This document shows positions 7,558 through 15,476 of a stretch of 64,000 bases of DNA, in pieces. The notes below the pieces were generated by a model. The model saw nothing but the letters and a program-made list of their open reading frames with translations, made no database searches and was not told the origin of the DNA. Both the position numbers and the translations under genes were made by a program. The DNA comes from JAPPFW01 sp965200835 (lineage in GTDB: Bacteria; Actinomycetota; Acidimicrobiia; Spongiisociales; Spongiisociaceae): contig OZ241390.1 of the NCBI GenBank assembly GCA_965200835.1, positions 2,418,001 through 2,482,000 of the forward strand, in the 5' to 3' direction. The stretch's first letter is position 1; each line of letters starts with the position of its first letter.

Positions 7558-8271
7558 ATGGAGATATATCCGGCGATCGATGTGCTGGGCGGTCGGGTGG
7601 TCCGGCTGTTGCAAGGGGACTACGGAGCCGCTACCGCCTATGGCGAATCCGTAAAGGATCAGGTAGCGGCGTGGACAAAGGCGGGAGCCCGCTGGCTGCA
7701 CGTCGTCGATCTGGACGGCGCTCGTTCCGGTCGACCGGATACCCACCTCTGGCAGCAGGTGGCATCCTGCGGAGTCCCGGTCCAGCTGGGAGGCGGGATA
7801 AGGACGGTCGACCACGTGTCTGCGGCCCTGGAGTGTGGAATCACCAGGGTGATCATGGGAACCAGCGCCGTCTGGTCGCCCGGGATCTTGGAAGAGGCCA
7901 TCGGTCGTAGCTCACCCCAACGGGTGGTGGCAGCCATCGACGTACGGGACGGACGAGCCGGCGGCCAGGGATGGCTGGACGAGGGCCGGGACTTCGAACA
8001 AGTAGTGGAAGGTGTTCTAGAAGCCGGAGTGTCGACTCTCCTGGTTACCGCCATAAGGCGCGACGGCACCCTAAGCGGCCCGGACCTAGACCTGCTGGAA
8101 CGGGTCCGGCGGCTGGCGCACGGTACCGAGATAATGGCTGCCGGTGGCATAGCCAGCATCGACCATCTTCATGCCTTAGCCGTCGCGGGTGTCGACGGAG
8201 CCGTGATCGGACGGGCCCTCTACGAGGGAACGATCGACCTAACAGAGGCCCTTTCCGCCTTCGGCGGCTAG
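7558..8271 (+). CDS. hisA: ProFAR isomerase HisA (possibly PriA-like)
   Basis: HisA isomerises ProFAR to PRFAR by an Amadori rearrangement, feeding HisF/HisH. The 237-residue half-barrel protein shows IYPAIDVLGGRVVRLLQGDY (catalytic Asp 8), VDLDGARSG, QLGGGIRT, VIMGTSAV, VAAIDVRDG, LLVTAIRRDGTLSGPDL (second catalytic Asp) and IMAAGGIAS. A GGGAGGG ribosome-binding site precedes the ATG. In many actinobacteria the equivalent PriA also performs the TrpF reaction; the segment AIDVRDGRAGGQGW leans to ordinary HisA but the dual function cannot be excluded. It is outside the his operon, on the other strand. Confidence 0.95.
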   Translation: MEIYPAIDVLGGRVVRLLQGDYGAATAYGESVKDQVAAWTKAGARWLHVVDLDGARSGRPDTHLWQQVASCGVPVQLGGGIRTVDHVSAALECGITRVIMGTSAVWSPGILEEAIGRSSPQRVVAAIDVRDGRAGGQGWLDEGRDFEQVVEGVLEAGVSTLLVTAIRRDGTLSGPDLDLLERVRRLAHGTEIMAAGGIASIDHLHALAVAGVDGAVIGRALYEGTIDLTEALSAFGG

Positions 8272-8294
8272 GCCGGTTGCGCGGTTCTGGCAGT

Positions 8295-8304
8295 TCCGTA
8301 CGGA
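8295..8304. repeat. Palindrome TCCGTACGGA, copy 1
   Basis: A perfect 10-bp palindrome sits 23 bases after the hisA stop, inside GGCAGTTCCGTACGGACAG. The same palindrome in similar flanks occurs 15 bases after fabF (40077-40086). Both mark the step from a core gene to an accessory region. Function unknown. Confidence 0.4.
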
Positions 8305-8353
8305 CAGCCTTAGCTTAGGGGACTCCTTGCAGAAGTTTAGTGGTTAGGACGGC

Positions 8354-8382
8354 TTATCAGATTGTTAGCATTTGTCTACTAT
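8354..8382 (+). promoter_or_regulatory. Candidate promoter of the TIR-SLOG cluster
   Basis: TTATCA (8354-8359) and TACTAT (8377-8382) are 17 bases apart in an AT-richer stretch upstream of the TIR gene. The implied start site lies after the first in-frame ATG at 8372, which supports translation from the ATG at 8441. Confidence 0.35.
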
Positions 8383-8440
8383 AGTTAGAGTCCTCGAGCG
8401 AACTCGTACGTCGGGGAGGTGTCGGTTGTTGGGAGCGGCG

Positions 8441-9601
8441 ATGAGCGATCCCCTGTTCGCACTGTATGTGATCTGGCACCCCTCGTTTACGGGTGGCCTT
8501 GAGATGGCGGAACAGATTCGCACCCACTTTGGTCGGGACCTTTACCGGATGGTCGACGGAGCACCCGACGTGAGTGTTGTCTACCGCAGCGAACCCATGC
8601 CCGGCGTAGCCACACCAAAGCCCATCGATTGGGCCGACGCCACCTTCACGGTAGCTGTCGTGCTAGCCGATGCCGGGCTGGTCGATGACCGCGAGTGGAC
8701 CGAATACATCGGCAGCCTCTCCCGCGAGGCGCGGGCGAGAGGTAGTTTCGCCGGGTTCTTCCCGGTGACGGTGGATCCGCATGGGATCGACTTCGGATTC
8801 GACGAACAGGCGGTTCGTTGGGACTTGTGGGACCAGCCGGACACCGAGCGTTATCTGCGTCTGCGTTCTGACCTGACCTATGAGTTCTGCCGTATGGTCC
8901 GCAGTGGCATTCACCGGATTCAACATGGTTCGGAACCGCCGCTCGAATGTGTTCTGGAGAACTTTCATGTCTTCATCAGCCACACGAAACGCGACCGGGA
9001 TGGCGAGTCCGTTGCCCGAGTTCTCCGGGACTGGATTCACGAGAACAGCCAGTTCTCCAGTTTTTTCGATGTACATGACATCCCACCCGGGCAGTCGTTC
9101 AGAGATGTGATACTGCACCAGATCGGTGTTGGTGTCGTGATGGCGGTGCATACCGACTCCTATTCGTCCCGCGAATGGTGTCGTCTGGAAGTCATCGAGG
9201 CTAAGCGCCGGTTGGTGCCGATGGTGGTCGTCGACTGCGTACCGGACATTGATCCGCGAGGTATTCCGTACCTCGGCAATGTGCCCGTGATCCGTATCGA
9301 TCCTGGTCTGACGGATCGGATCGCCACCGTTGCCGGTTGCCTGCTTGACGAGCTCTTCCGGTCCTGGTTATGGCGGTACCGGATCGAACCGTATCGGTCG
9401 GACTCCGTCGGCGTCTTATTCAGTGCCCGACCGCCGGAGTTGATCGTGTTGGCTGCCCTGCCAGCTGTACAGGAGGATCGAGATGCTGCGATCGTCTACT
9501 CTGAGCCCGTATTGGGCACCGACGAGGTACGTCTGTTCTCAGACATCGCTCCGGAGGTGGATGTTCTGACAATGAAGAAGTGGCTGGAGGGGCGTCGATG
9601 A
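8441..9601 (+). CDS. TIR-domain protein, probable NAD-processing signalling or defence enzyme
   Basis: A 386-residue cytoplasmic protein. Residues about 174-290 are a TIR domain: FHVFISHTKRD (strand A/BB-loop region), FFDVHDIPPGQSF, VMAVHTDSYSSREWCRLEVIEAK. The SxxWCxxE motif puts the likely NADase Glu at residue 250, so the domain looks catalytically competent. The first 160 residues form another alpha/beta region (WHPSFTGGLEMAEQI, FTVAVVLADAGLVDDREW, FFPVTVD) that looks like a degenerate second TIR-like fold, and the last 80 residues (PPELIVLAALP, VYSEPVLGTDEVRLF) a further small domain. I start at 8441 (GGGAG upstream); ATG 8372 would add 23 residues. Its stop overlaps the SLOG gene start as ATGA. 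Function as an antiphage or stress sensor is inference from family and context. Confidence 0.8.
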   Translation: MSDPLFALYVIWHPSFTGGLEMAEQIRTHFGRDLYRMVDGAPDVSVVYRSEPMPGVATPKPIDWADATFTVAVVLADAGLVDDREWTEYIGSLSREARARGSFAGFFPVTVDPHGIDFGFDEQAVRWDLWDQPDTERYLRLRSDLTYEFCRMVRSGIHRIQHGSEPPLECVLENFHVFISHTKRDRDGESVARVLRDWIHENSQFSSFFDVHDIPPGQSFRDVILHQIGVGVVMAVHTDSYSSREWCRLEVIEAKRRLVPMVVVDCVPDIDPRGIPYLGNVPVIRIDPGLTDRIATVAGCLLDELFRSWLWRYRIEPYRSDSVGVLFSARPPELIVLAALPAVQEDRDAAIVYSEPVLGTDEVRLFSDIAPEVDVLTMKKWLEGRR

Positions 9602-10407
9602 CTATGGCCAGGAGTAGAACAACCCCTGCTGTCGCGATCTCGGTTTCGGAGAGCCCCGACATGTGGGTACACGGATTGAGCGACGGTCATTTGCGCGATG
9701 CGATGGCAGAAATCGCGTTGGAACTACTCTCTTCGGGTTTCAGCCTCGCCTATGGCGGGGACTTGCGGCACGACGGTTTCACGCGGCTTCTATTCGAGCT
9801 GCTCGTCCGCTATCGAGACCACCCGCATCACAACGGCACAGTCTCGGTGACCGACTATCTGGCGTGGCCGGTTCATATCCAGATGAGTGTCGAAGAACTG
9901 ACAAACTTTACTGCCGGACACGGTACCTTCGTGGACCTTGTCTTTCTTAAGCAGGATGGTGGCCGCCTGGATCAGGATGACCGGCTTCGGCTTCCGGCCT
10001 ATGAACCGGATGAGAGGGAGTGGGCGGAGGGTCTGACCGAAATGCGGGCCGTGATGCGCCGGGAGACTAGGGCTCGCGTCGTGCTTGGCGGCCGCGTTGA
10101 GGGTTACAAGGGGGCCATACCTGGGATTGCCGAGGAGACCTATCTCTCTCTCCGGGCACGACAGCCGACCTTCCTGTTGGGCGGGTTCGGCGGATGTACC
10201 CGAGACATTGCTGAGACCATCGGCCTCCTCGACCCGTGGGCAGGCTCACGAGGTGATTGGCCGGGCCGAAACCTGTTCTGCCCGTACTCTCCGGAGGACC
10301 TTTACAATGGCCTGTCCCGAGAAGAGAATATCTTGCTTGGCCAGACACCACACATCCACCGGGCGGTCACCCTCGTGTCACGAGGTTTGAATCGCCTACT
10401 GATCTAG
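9598..10407 (+). CDS. SLOG-fold (Rossmannoid) nucleotide-sensor protein paired with TIR
   Basis: A 269-residue protein whose N-terminal part reads AVAISVSESPD, then LELLSSGFSLAYGGDLRHDGFTRLLFELL, the Rossmann-like GG-binding signature of the SLOG/LSDAT superfamily. The later part RVVLGGRVEGYKGAIPGIAEET and PTFLLGGFGGCTRDIAETIGLL completes the predicted ligand pocket. SLOG domains, including the one in the Thoeris effector ThsA, bind nucleotide messengers made from NAD. The start ATG (9598) overlaps the TIR stop by four bases behind a GGAGG site, so the pair is co-translated. No nuclease, SIR2 or membrane effector domain is visible, so output must come from the TIR protein, from another locus, or is lost. 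Confidence 0.72.
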   Translation: MTMARSRTTPAVAISVSESPDMWVHGLSDGHLRDAMAEIALELLSSGFSLAYGGDLRHDGFTRLLFELLVRYRDHPHHNGTVSVTDYLAWPVHIQMSVEELTNFTAGHGTFVDLVFLKQDGGRLDQDDRLRLPAYEPDEREWAEGLTEMRAVMRRETRARVVLGGRVEGYKGAIPGIAEETYLSLRARQPTFLLGGFGGCTRDIAETIGLLDPWAGSRGDWPGRNLFCPYSPEDLYNGLSREENILLGQTPHIHRAVTLVSRGLNRLLI

Positions 10408-10414
10408 AAAGTCG

Positions 10415-11018
10415 ATGATGCATAAGGTATTCATCAGCTATCACCACAAACGAGACCAACCATACAAAGATAGACTTGTCAAGTTTGGCAAAGATCATTC
10501 GATCTTTGTTGACCGGTCCGTTGACATGGGAGATATCCCGGAAGGTTCGAATGTTCAAAGCATCCGAAAAACAATCAGGGAAAAATACCTCCGGGATTCA
10601 ACAGTGACTATTGTACTAGTGGGAACCGAGACCAGACGCCGGAAGCATATTGATTGGGAGATTTATTCCAGCATGTACAACGGTTCTGTGAACAAGCGAT
10701 CTGGGATAGTAGTCATAAGTCTTCCAGAGATGTCTTGTCGTCCCTACGACGCCTTATGGCAATAAGGAAAAGCAGCTCCTGTGTCGCGATGTAACTTGCT
10801 GGCCAAGGACCGATAGCCGAGCTAAGTGGAAACGCCGTTATCCTGATATGCCAGATCGTATCCTTGACAATCTTCGGAACCCAGACGCGAAGATCTCAGT
10901 AGCTCCTTGGGATAGACTCAATGCACCAGGGCTAGAGTTCCTGATTGATGCTGCCTTCGATAACCGGCCCAATTGCAAATATGATATGAAGAGACGCATG
11001 CGACGAGCCAATTCCTGA
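10415..11018 (+). pseudogene. ThsB-like TIR-domain gene, frameshifted
   Basis: The first frame (10415-10765) gives HKVFISYHHKRDQPYKDRL, FVDRSVDMGDIPEGSN, STVTIVLVGTETRRRKHIDWEIYSSM and VVISLP, a TIR-like domain of the DUF1863/ThsB group with the catalytic-type Glu in DWE at residue 82. It stops at 10763-10765. The family's C-terminal half continues in the next frame from about 10752: YGNKEKQLLCRD, RYPDMPDRILDNL, AKISVAPW and NCKYDMKRRMRRANS, ending at 11016-11018. One extra base between 10719 and 10765 accounts for the break. The gene begins 7 bases after the SLOG stop. Base composition is much lower in G+C than its neighbours (24 of 60 in 10441-10500, against 33 of 60 in 9661-9720), so it was probably acquired separately. 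Either a dead gene, a sequencing error or recoding. Confidence 0.82.
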
Positions 11019-11149
11019 GTAAGGCAAGGGGTATTGAGGCAATTCTAGGACGAACTAAACCTCCTAGTAAGGCACGAGGAGTACGCGAAGACTCTTGGCG
11101 CGCCAGCCGGGAACCGGTTTTGGCTTTTGGATCAGACCTCGGGTGGCGG

Positions 11150-12301
11150 CTAGTCGGCTTTCAGGTGTTTGGCGAGGGTGTCGGTGATGAGGGTCTGTAC
11201 GACCGATCTGAGTGCTTCTTCCTCGGACGCCCCCTGATCCAGTGCCTTGTTATACACGGCTATCTGGCGGTCCGCGGAGGTTCCCCGCTGGCAGATGGTC
11301 CGGATGTGTTCGACTTCTTTCACACAGTCGAGGGCTTCGGCATCCGGTCTCAGCATGGTGATAAGTTCCTCAACAAGCTCATCGAACGGCACCAGGGTGC
11401 CCTTGCCGAAGTCGATCAGCCGATCTTGGACACCATATCGCTGGGCTCGCCAGACGTTCTCGGATACCAGGAAGTTGGCGTAGATGCGCCACCGCTGATT
11501 TTCCACCCGCAGGCGCCAGAGCATGCGCAGAATGCACCGGTAGACCGCCGCGATCGCGATGGTGTCCTCCATCCGGGTGGGCAGATCGGTGATCCGCATT
11601 TCCAGGGTCGGGTACCGGCCGGACGGGCGGATGTCCCACCACACCTTGGAGGAGTCCTCGATGACTCCCGCCGCTACCAGCACATCGACGTGGCGCTGGT
11701 AGCCCGCCCATGAGTTGAGGTGTTCGGGAAGTCCGGTCCGAGGCAGGGTTCTGAAGACCGACATGCGATAACTCTTCAGGCCGGTATTAGTTCCTCCCCA
11801 GAATGGGGAAGAGGTGGAAAGCGCTAGCAGGTGCGGTAGGAAGTAGGTGGCCTGACACATCAGGTCGATCCGCAGCTCCGGATCCTCGATCCCCACATGG
11901 ACGTGCATTCCCGAGATCAGGAGCCGGCGGATCACTCCCTGCATGTCCTCGGCGATGGCCTGGTAACGCTTGCCCTCGGTGACCTGCTGTTTCGCCCACG
12001 GAGCGGAGGGATGGGTGGAAACCGCGATGGGAGCCAGTCCGTACTCGTTGGCAGCCTCGGCAACCGCAATCCGGAGCAGGCCCAAGTCGGCCCGGAGATC
12101 CTTGATGTTATGGCAGACCTCAGTACCGATCTCTATCTGCGAGCTGAACAGCTCCGGGCTGACTAGACCGTGGCGGAGCGAGCTGACCTTCTCCATCAAA
12201 CCGGCTGGTTGGGTACGGACCAACGCGCCCGTGTCGCGGTCCACCAGCAGGTATTCCTCTTCTATTCCAATGGTCCAGGCAGGTTCTTCAATCATGCCCA
12301 T
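11150..12301 (-). CDS. Carboxylate-amine ligase, YbdK/GCS2 family
   Basis: A 383-residue member of glutamate-cysteine ligase family 2: WTIGIEEEYLLVDRDTG at the N-terminus, SQIEIGTEVC, LLISGMHVHVGIED (metal/substrate His residues), PFWGGTNTGLKSYRM and LEMRITDLPTRMEDT. These enzymes activate a carboxylate with ATP and join it to an amine; weak gamma-glutamylcysteine synthetase activity is known for E. coli YbdK, but the physiological product in most actinobacteria is not settled. It begins at the ATG ending at 12301, which shares one base with the stop of the RNA methyltransferase upstream (TGATG). It is last in a three-gene unit with a nitroreductase. Confidence 0.9.
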   Translation of the reverse strand: MGMIEEPAWTIGIEEEYLLVDRDTGALVRTQPAGLMEKVSSLRHGLVSPELFSSQIEIGTEVCHNIKDLRADLGLLRIAVAEAANEYGLAPIAVSTHPSAPWAKQQVTEGKRYQAIAEDMQGVIRRLLISGMHVHVGIEDPELRIDLMCQATYFLPHLLALSTSSPFWGGTNTGLKSYRMSVFRTLPRTGLPEHLNSWAGYQRHVDVLVAAGVIEDSSKVWWDIRPSGRYPTLEMRITDLPTRMEDTIAIAAVYRCILRMLWRLRVENQRWRIYANFLVSENVWRAQRYGVQDRLIDFGKGTLVPFDELVEELITMLRPDAEALDCVKEVEHIRTICQRGTSADRQIAVYNKALDQGASEEEALRSVVQTLITDTLAKHLKAD

Positions 12302-13128
12302 CACAATAGCTGTCCGGCCTCGTGGGAGGCACTCATCCTGTGCTTGATAGCTTCGAACAGGACGATGGCGGCGGCGGTGGCTGCGTTCAGCGAGTCCACC
12401 GTACCGGCCATTGGGATCCGGACCTGCGGGTAACGGCCATCGAGCCAAGCTTCGCTGAGCCCGTACTGCTCCGAACCGACCACGACAGCGACCCCTCCAT
12501 GGTAGGACACTTCCCAGTAGGGCAATCGGGCCGCTGGCGAGGTGACCACTGGGACAACCTCCTCCTCACCCAACCAGCGGCGGGTTTCCTCGGCAGAAGC
12601 CATTGCCAGCGGAACGGTGAACAGCGATCCCAGCGAGGCCCGGACCACGTTCGGGTTGAATGGATCGGTAGTCGGGTCGGCCACCAGCACCGCCGCCACC
12701 CCCGCTGCGTCGGCGGTGCGCAGCATCGTTCCGAGATTGCCGGGTTTCTCGATGGCTTCCACCACCAGTAGGAGGCTATCCCGGGGGATGGTGAGGCTGG
12801 CCAGTTGCGTATCGAACTGCGGAGCAATGGCCAGCAGCCCCTCGGGCCGGTCCCGGTAAGCGGCCTTCCGGAAGGGGATGGGGCCCAAGCGATGAAGGTG
12901 GGCACCGGCGGTGACGATCCGATCAACCAGACCTGGTTCGTTGGTCCCCAGGAAGAGTTCCTCGCACACGAACAGCGACTCGATACCTACTCCCGCGTCG
13001 GCTGCCCTGGACAGCTCACGGAAGCCCTCGATCAGGAAGCAACGCTCGGCGTCACGGTGGCGCCTGCTTCGAAGGCGGACCAGACGCTTGACCTTGGGAT
13101 TGGTGGGGGAGGTGATCGTCTCTTTCAA
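12301..13128 (-). CDS. TrmH/SpoU-family RNA 2'-O-methyltransferase
   Basis: A 275-residue SPOUT methyltransferase. The N-terminal substrate-binding domain (TSPTNPKVKRLVRLRSRRHRDAERCFLIEG) is typical of the 23S rRNA-modifying TsnR/RlmB-like group. The knotted catalytic domain shows LLVVEAIEKPGNLGTMLRTADAAG (motif 1), VVVGSEQYGLSEAW (motif 2) and VRIPMAGTVDSLNAATAAAIVLFE (motif 3, SAM binding). The start used is TTG at 13128, which overlaps the nitroreductase stop as TTGA; no better ATG or GTG lies between it and the conserved N-terminus. The exact RNA target is unknown. Confidence 0.9.
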   Translation of the reverse strand: MKETITSPTNPKVKRLVRLRSRRHRDAERCFLIEGFRELSRAADAGVGIESLFVCEELFLGTNEPGLVDRIVTAGAHLHRLGPIPFRKAAYRDRPEGLLAIAPQFDTQLASLTIPRDSLLLVVEAIEKPGNLGTMLRTADAAGVAAVLVADPTTDPFNPNVVRASLGSLFTVPLAMASAEETRRWLGEEEVVPVVTSPAARLPYWEVSYHGGVAVVVGSEQYGLSEAWLDGRYPQVRIPMAGTVDSLNAATAAAIVLFEAIKHRMSASHEAGQLL

Positions 13129-13757
13129 TCTCGAGACCCGCCGGCAGGCTGGACTGAGGGGCCCGTCCGGTTCCAGCGATTCCAGTGGATGACCTCGCTG
13201 GCCGGGCGCCAGCCTCTGGCCAGCGATCCCGAACGCCGGTCGGGTGCCGGATGCCCGACCGTCACCACTCCGATAGGGACGTACTCCTCCGGCATGTCGA
13301 GCAGCCTGCTGAGCCCCTCCAGAGCATGGGTCCCGAGAAATCCGGCCGCCAGGCCGGCATCGACCGCGGCCAGCAGCAGGTTCTGAAGGGCGGCTCCGGC
13401 ATCCACCCACCAGTAGGGAACCGGCCACTCGATCTCCTGACCGTCGACCAGCTTGTCGGGCTCCCGGTAACGGCTCCGGTAAGCCTCCTCGGACACGCAC
13501 ACCACGATCAGGGCAGGTGCCCGGCTGATCCACGGATCGAAGCCGGTTGCCACGTAGGATTCCTCGTCGGCCAGCGCTGCCACAGCTGCCCGGGTGCCAT
13601 CGTCGGTGATCACCACGAAAGCCTGGCCCTGCGAAAAACCGGCGCTCGGTGCCCGCCGCCCGGTGTCCACGATCTGAGCCAGCACCTGGGGATCGACCGG
13701 CTGGTCGAGGTAGTTGCGCACCATCCTCCGCCTAGCTATCACCTCGAGGAACTCCAT
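13125..13757 (-). CDS. Nitroreductase-family FMN oxidoreductase
   Basis: A 210-residue nitroreductase: EVIARRRMVRNYLDQPVD with the FMN-binding Arg pair, RRAPSAGFSQGQAFVVI, DAGAALQNLLLAAVDAGLAAGFLG and IGVVTVGHPAP. Members use NAD(P)H to reduce nitro groups, quinones or flavins, and several act in cofactor pathways; the substrate here is unknown. The C-terminal 30 residues after GHPAPD are poorly conserved. It is first in the three-gene unit with the methyltransferase and YbdK-type ligase and lies 73 bases after pntB in the same direction. Confidence 0.88.
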   Translation of the reverse strand: MEFLEVIARRRMVRNYLDQPVDPQVLAQIVDTGRRAPSAGFSQGQAFVVITDDGTRAAVAALADEESYVATGFDPWISRAPALIVVCVSEEAYRSRYREPDKLVDGQEIEWPVPYWWVDAGAALQNLLLAAVDAGLAAGFLGTHALEGLSRLLDMPEEYVPIGVVTVGHPAPDRRSGSLARGWRPASEVIHWNRWNRTGPSVQPAGGSRD

Positions 13758-13830
13758 GAGACGACGTTAGCGTTCCTCTATAGGCGTAGGGCATCAGCAC
13801 AGTGAGCGAGCTCTCGCCACCGACCGTTCG

Positions 13831-15201
13831 TTACGCCTCCGGAACCGCTCGCGCCAGGTCGTCTAGGGCGGCTTTGGCGTCAGCGAACAGCATCAGGGTC
13901 GAGTCCAGGTAGAAGAGGGGATTGTCGATACCGGCAAATCCAGGGGAGAGACTCCGCTTGATGACGATGGTGGTGGCCGCTCGATCAGCATTGAGGATCG
14001 GCATGCCGTAGATGGCAGAGGTTCGATCCTCCCGGGCGGCGGGGTTGACCACGTCGTTGGCACCCACCACCAGCGCCACGTCGGTCTGGGGGAAGTCTCC
14101 GTTGATCTCGTCTAGGTCCAGTAGCTGGTCATAGGGCACCTCGGCCTCGGCAAGTAGCACGTTCATGTGGCCCGGCATCCGCCCGGCTACTGGATGGATG
14201 GCGTACCGGACGGTCACGCCCCGGTCGGCCAGCCGGTCAGCCAGCACCCGTGCTCCATACTGCGCTTGGGCCACCGCCAGCCCGTAGCCCGGAATCACGA
14301 TCACGGAGCGTGCATAGGCAAGGGTGACCGCGGCATCTTCTATGGTGGCGTGTCGTACCGGGCGCGTGCTGGTCTCGCCGGGCTGCCCTTCGTCACCGGT
14401 TCCGAAGGCGGCGAACAGCACGTTGGCCAGCGATCGGTTCATGGCTCTCGACATGATGGCGGTCAGCACCAGGCCCGATGCACCCACCAGGGCGCCCGAG
14501 ATGATCAGGGCGCTCGACCCGATCACGAACCCGGTGGAGGCGGCCGCCAGGCCGGACATCGAGTTGAGCAAGGCGACGATCACGGGCATGTCCGCTCCGC
14601 CGATCGGCAGCGTGCGGGTCACTCCCAGCAGGCCGGCCAGGGCGATCAGCAGCCACATGGGGGTCCGGTCGCCCGACGCGGCTGTCCAGATCCCGACTGC
14701 CAACACGGCGGTCGCCAGGACCAGGTCGAAGATCCGCTGTCCCCGGAAGGACATCGGGCGTCCGGCCACCAATCCCTGGAGCTTGCCGAACGCCACCAGA
14801 CTCCCCGTAAAGGTTGTCACCCCGACCACCGTGGAAAGGGTGACGGTGATGGCGATCTCCACTGTGGACGGGGTGTCCCCCAGGAACTCGGCTACCGCCA
14901 CCAGGCCGGAGGCCGCGCCTCCCAGACCGTTGAATATCGCTACCAGCTGAGGCATTCCGGTCATGGCCACCCGCCGGGCCAGGATGGTTCCGATCGCCCC
15001 ACCCACCAGGATTCCGGCGATAATGGCCGTATAGTCGACTATGCCCGATCCCAGCAGTGTGAGCACCACCGCCAGAAGCATCCCGATCGCGCCCACGAGG
15101 TTGCCGGAGCGAGCCGTCAGTGGTGAGCTCAGCCGTCTCAGCGCGAGGATGAACGACGAGGCGGCCACCAGATAGAGGACGGAGGTGAGGGTCTCGTTCA
15201 C
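13831..15201 (-). CDS. pntB: Proton-translocating NAD(P) transhydrogenase, beta subunit
   Basis: PntB (456 residues) carries the membrane domain II helices and the NADP(H)-binding domain III. About eight to nine hydrophobic segments occupy residues 1-265, including LVGAIGMLLAVVLTLLGSG and AIFNGLGGAASGLVA. Domain III begins near residue 285 and shows VIVIPGYGLAVAQAQ (NADP-binding GxGxxxA type), GRMPGHMNVLLAEA, DVALVVGANDVVNPAA, GMPILNADRA and NPLFY. Using the proton gradient, the complex drives NADH + NADP+ to NAD+ + NADPH. It overlaps pntAB by four bases and follows the leucine genes, suggesting supply of NADPH to anabolism. Confidence 0.96.
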   Translation of the reverse strand: MNETLTSVLYLVAASSFILALRRLSSPLTARSGNLVGAIGMLLAVVLTLLGSGIVDYTAIIAGILVGGAIGTILARRVAMTGMPQLVAIFNGLGGAASGLVAVAEFLGDTPSTVEIAITVTLSTVVGVTTFTGSLVAFGKLQGLVAGRPMSFRGQRIFDLVLATAVLAVGIWTAASGDRTPMWLLIALAGLLGVTRTLPIGGADMPVIVALLNSMSGLAAASTGFVIGSSALIISGALVGASGLVLTAIMSRAMNRSLANVLFAAFGTGDEGQPGETSTRPVRHATIEDAAVTLAYARSVIVIPGYGLAVAQAQYGARVLADRLADRGVTVRYAIHPVAGRMPGHMNVLLAEAEVPYDQLLDLDEINGDFPQTDVALVVGANDVVNPAAREDRTSAIYGMPILNADRAATTIVIKRSLSPGFAGIDNPLFYLDSTLMLFADAKAALDDLARAVPEA

Positions 15202-15476
15202 CCGCGGTCCCGCCGGAACATTCCGAGCATGCGATCGGTTACCAGGAAGCCGCCCACGACGTTGATGGTGGCGAAGATCACCGCCAAGAAGCCGAGGATC
15301 CAGGCCAGCGCGCCTCCCTGGCCTGCTACCAATAGCGCGCCTACCAGGGTGATTCCCGAGATAGCGTTAGAGCCGGACATCAGAGGCGTGTGTAGCTGTG
15401 GGGGGACCTTGGTGATCACCTCGAAGCCCACGAAGGCGGCGAGGACGAACACAGTGATTCCGATGGCCAGCGTCAT
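15198..15476 (-). CDS. pntAB: NAD(P) transhydrogenase, alpha subunit part 2 (membrane)
   Basis: A 92-residue membrane protein with three helices: ITVFVLAAFVGFEVITKVP, NAISGITLVGALLVAG and WILGFLAVIFATINVVGGFLVTDRM. VPPQLHTPLMSGSNAISGI is the diagnostic segment of the membrane portion of PntA. In this organism, as in Rhodospirillum-type enzymes, PntA is split, so the membrane part is a separate small subunit. It overlaps both pntAA and pntB by four bases. Confidence 0.95.
   Translation of the reverse strand: MTLAIGITVFVLAAFVGFEVITKVPPQLHTPLMSGSNAISGITLVGALLVAGQGGALAWILGFLAVIFATINVVGGFLVTDRMLGMFRRDRG

Noticed and set aside
11107..11130. Short CCGG-GAA-CCGG stem with T-rich tail after the ThsB-like gene, as a terminator
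   Set aside because: Only four base pairs and an interrupted T-run; too weak to call.
14167..15126. 319-residue plus-strand open frame opposite pntB
   Set aside because: Gly/His/Gln-rich with no recognisable domain; pntB on the other strand is unmistakable.
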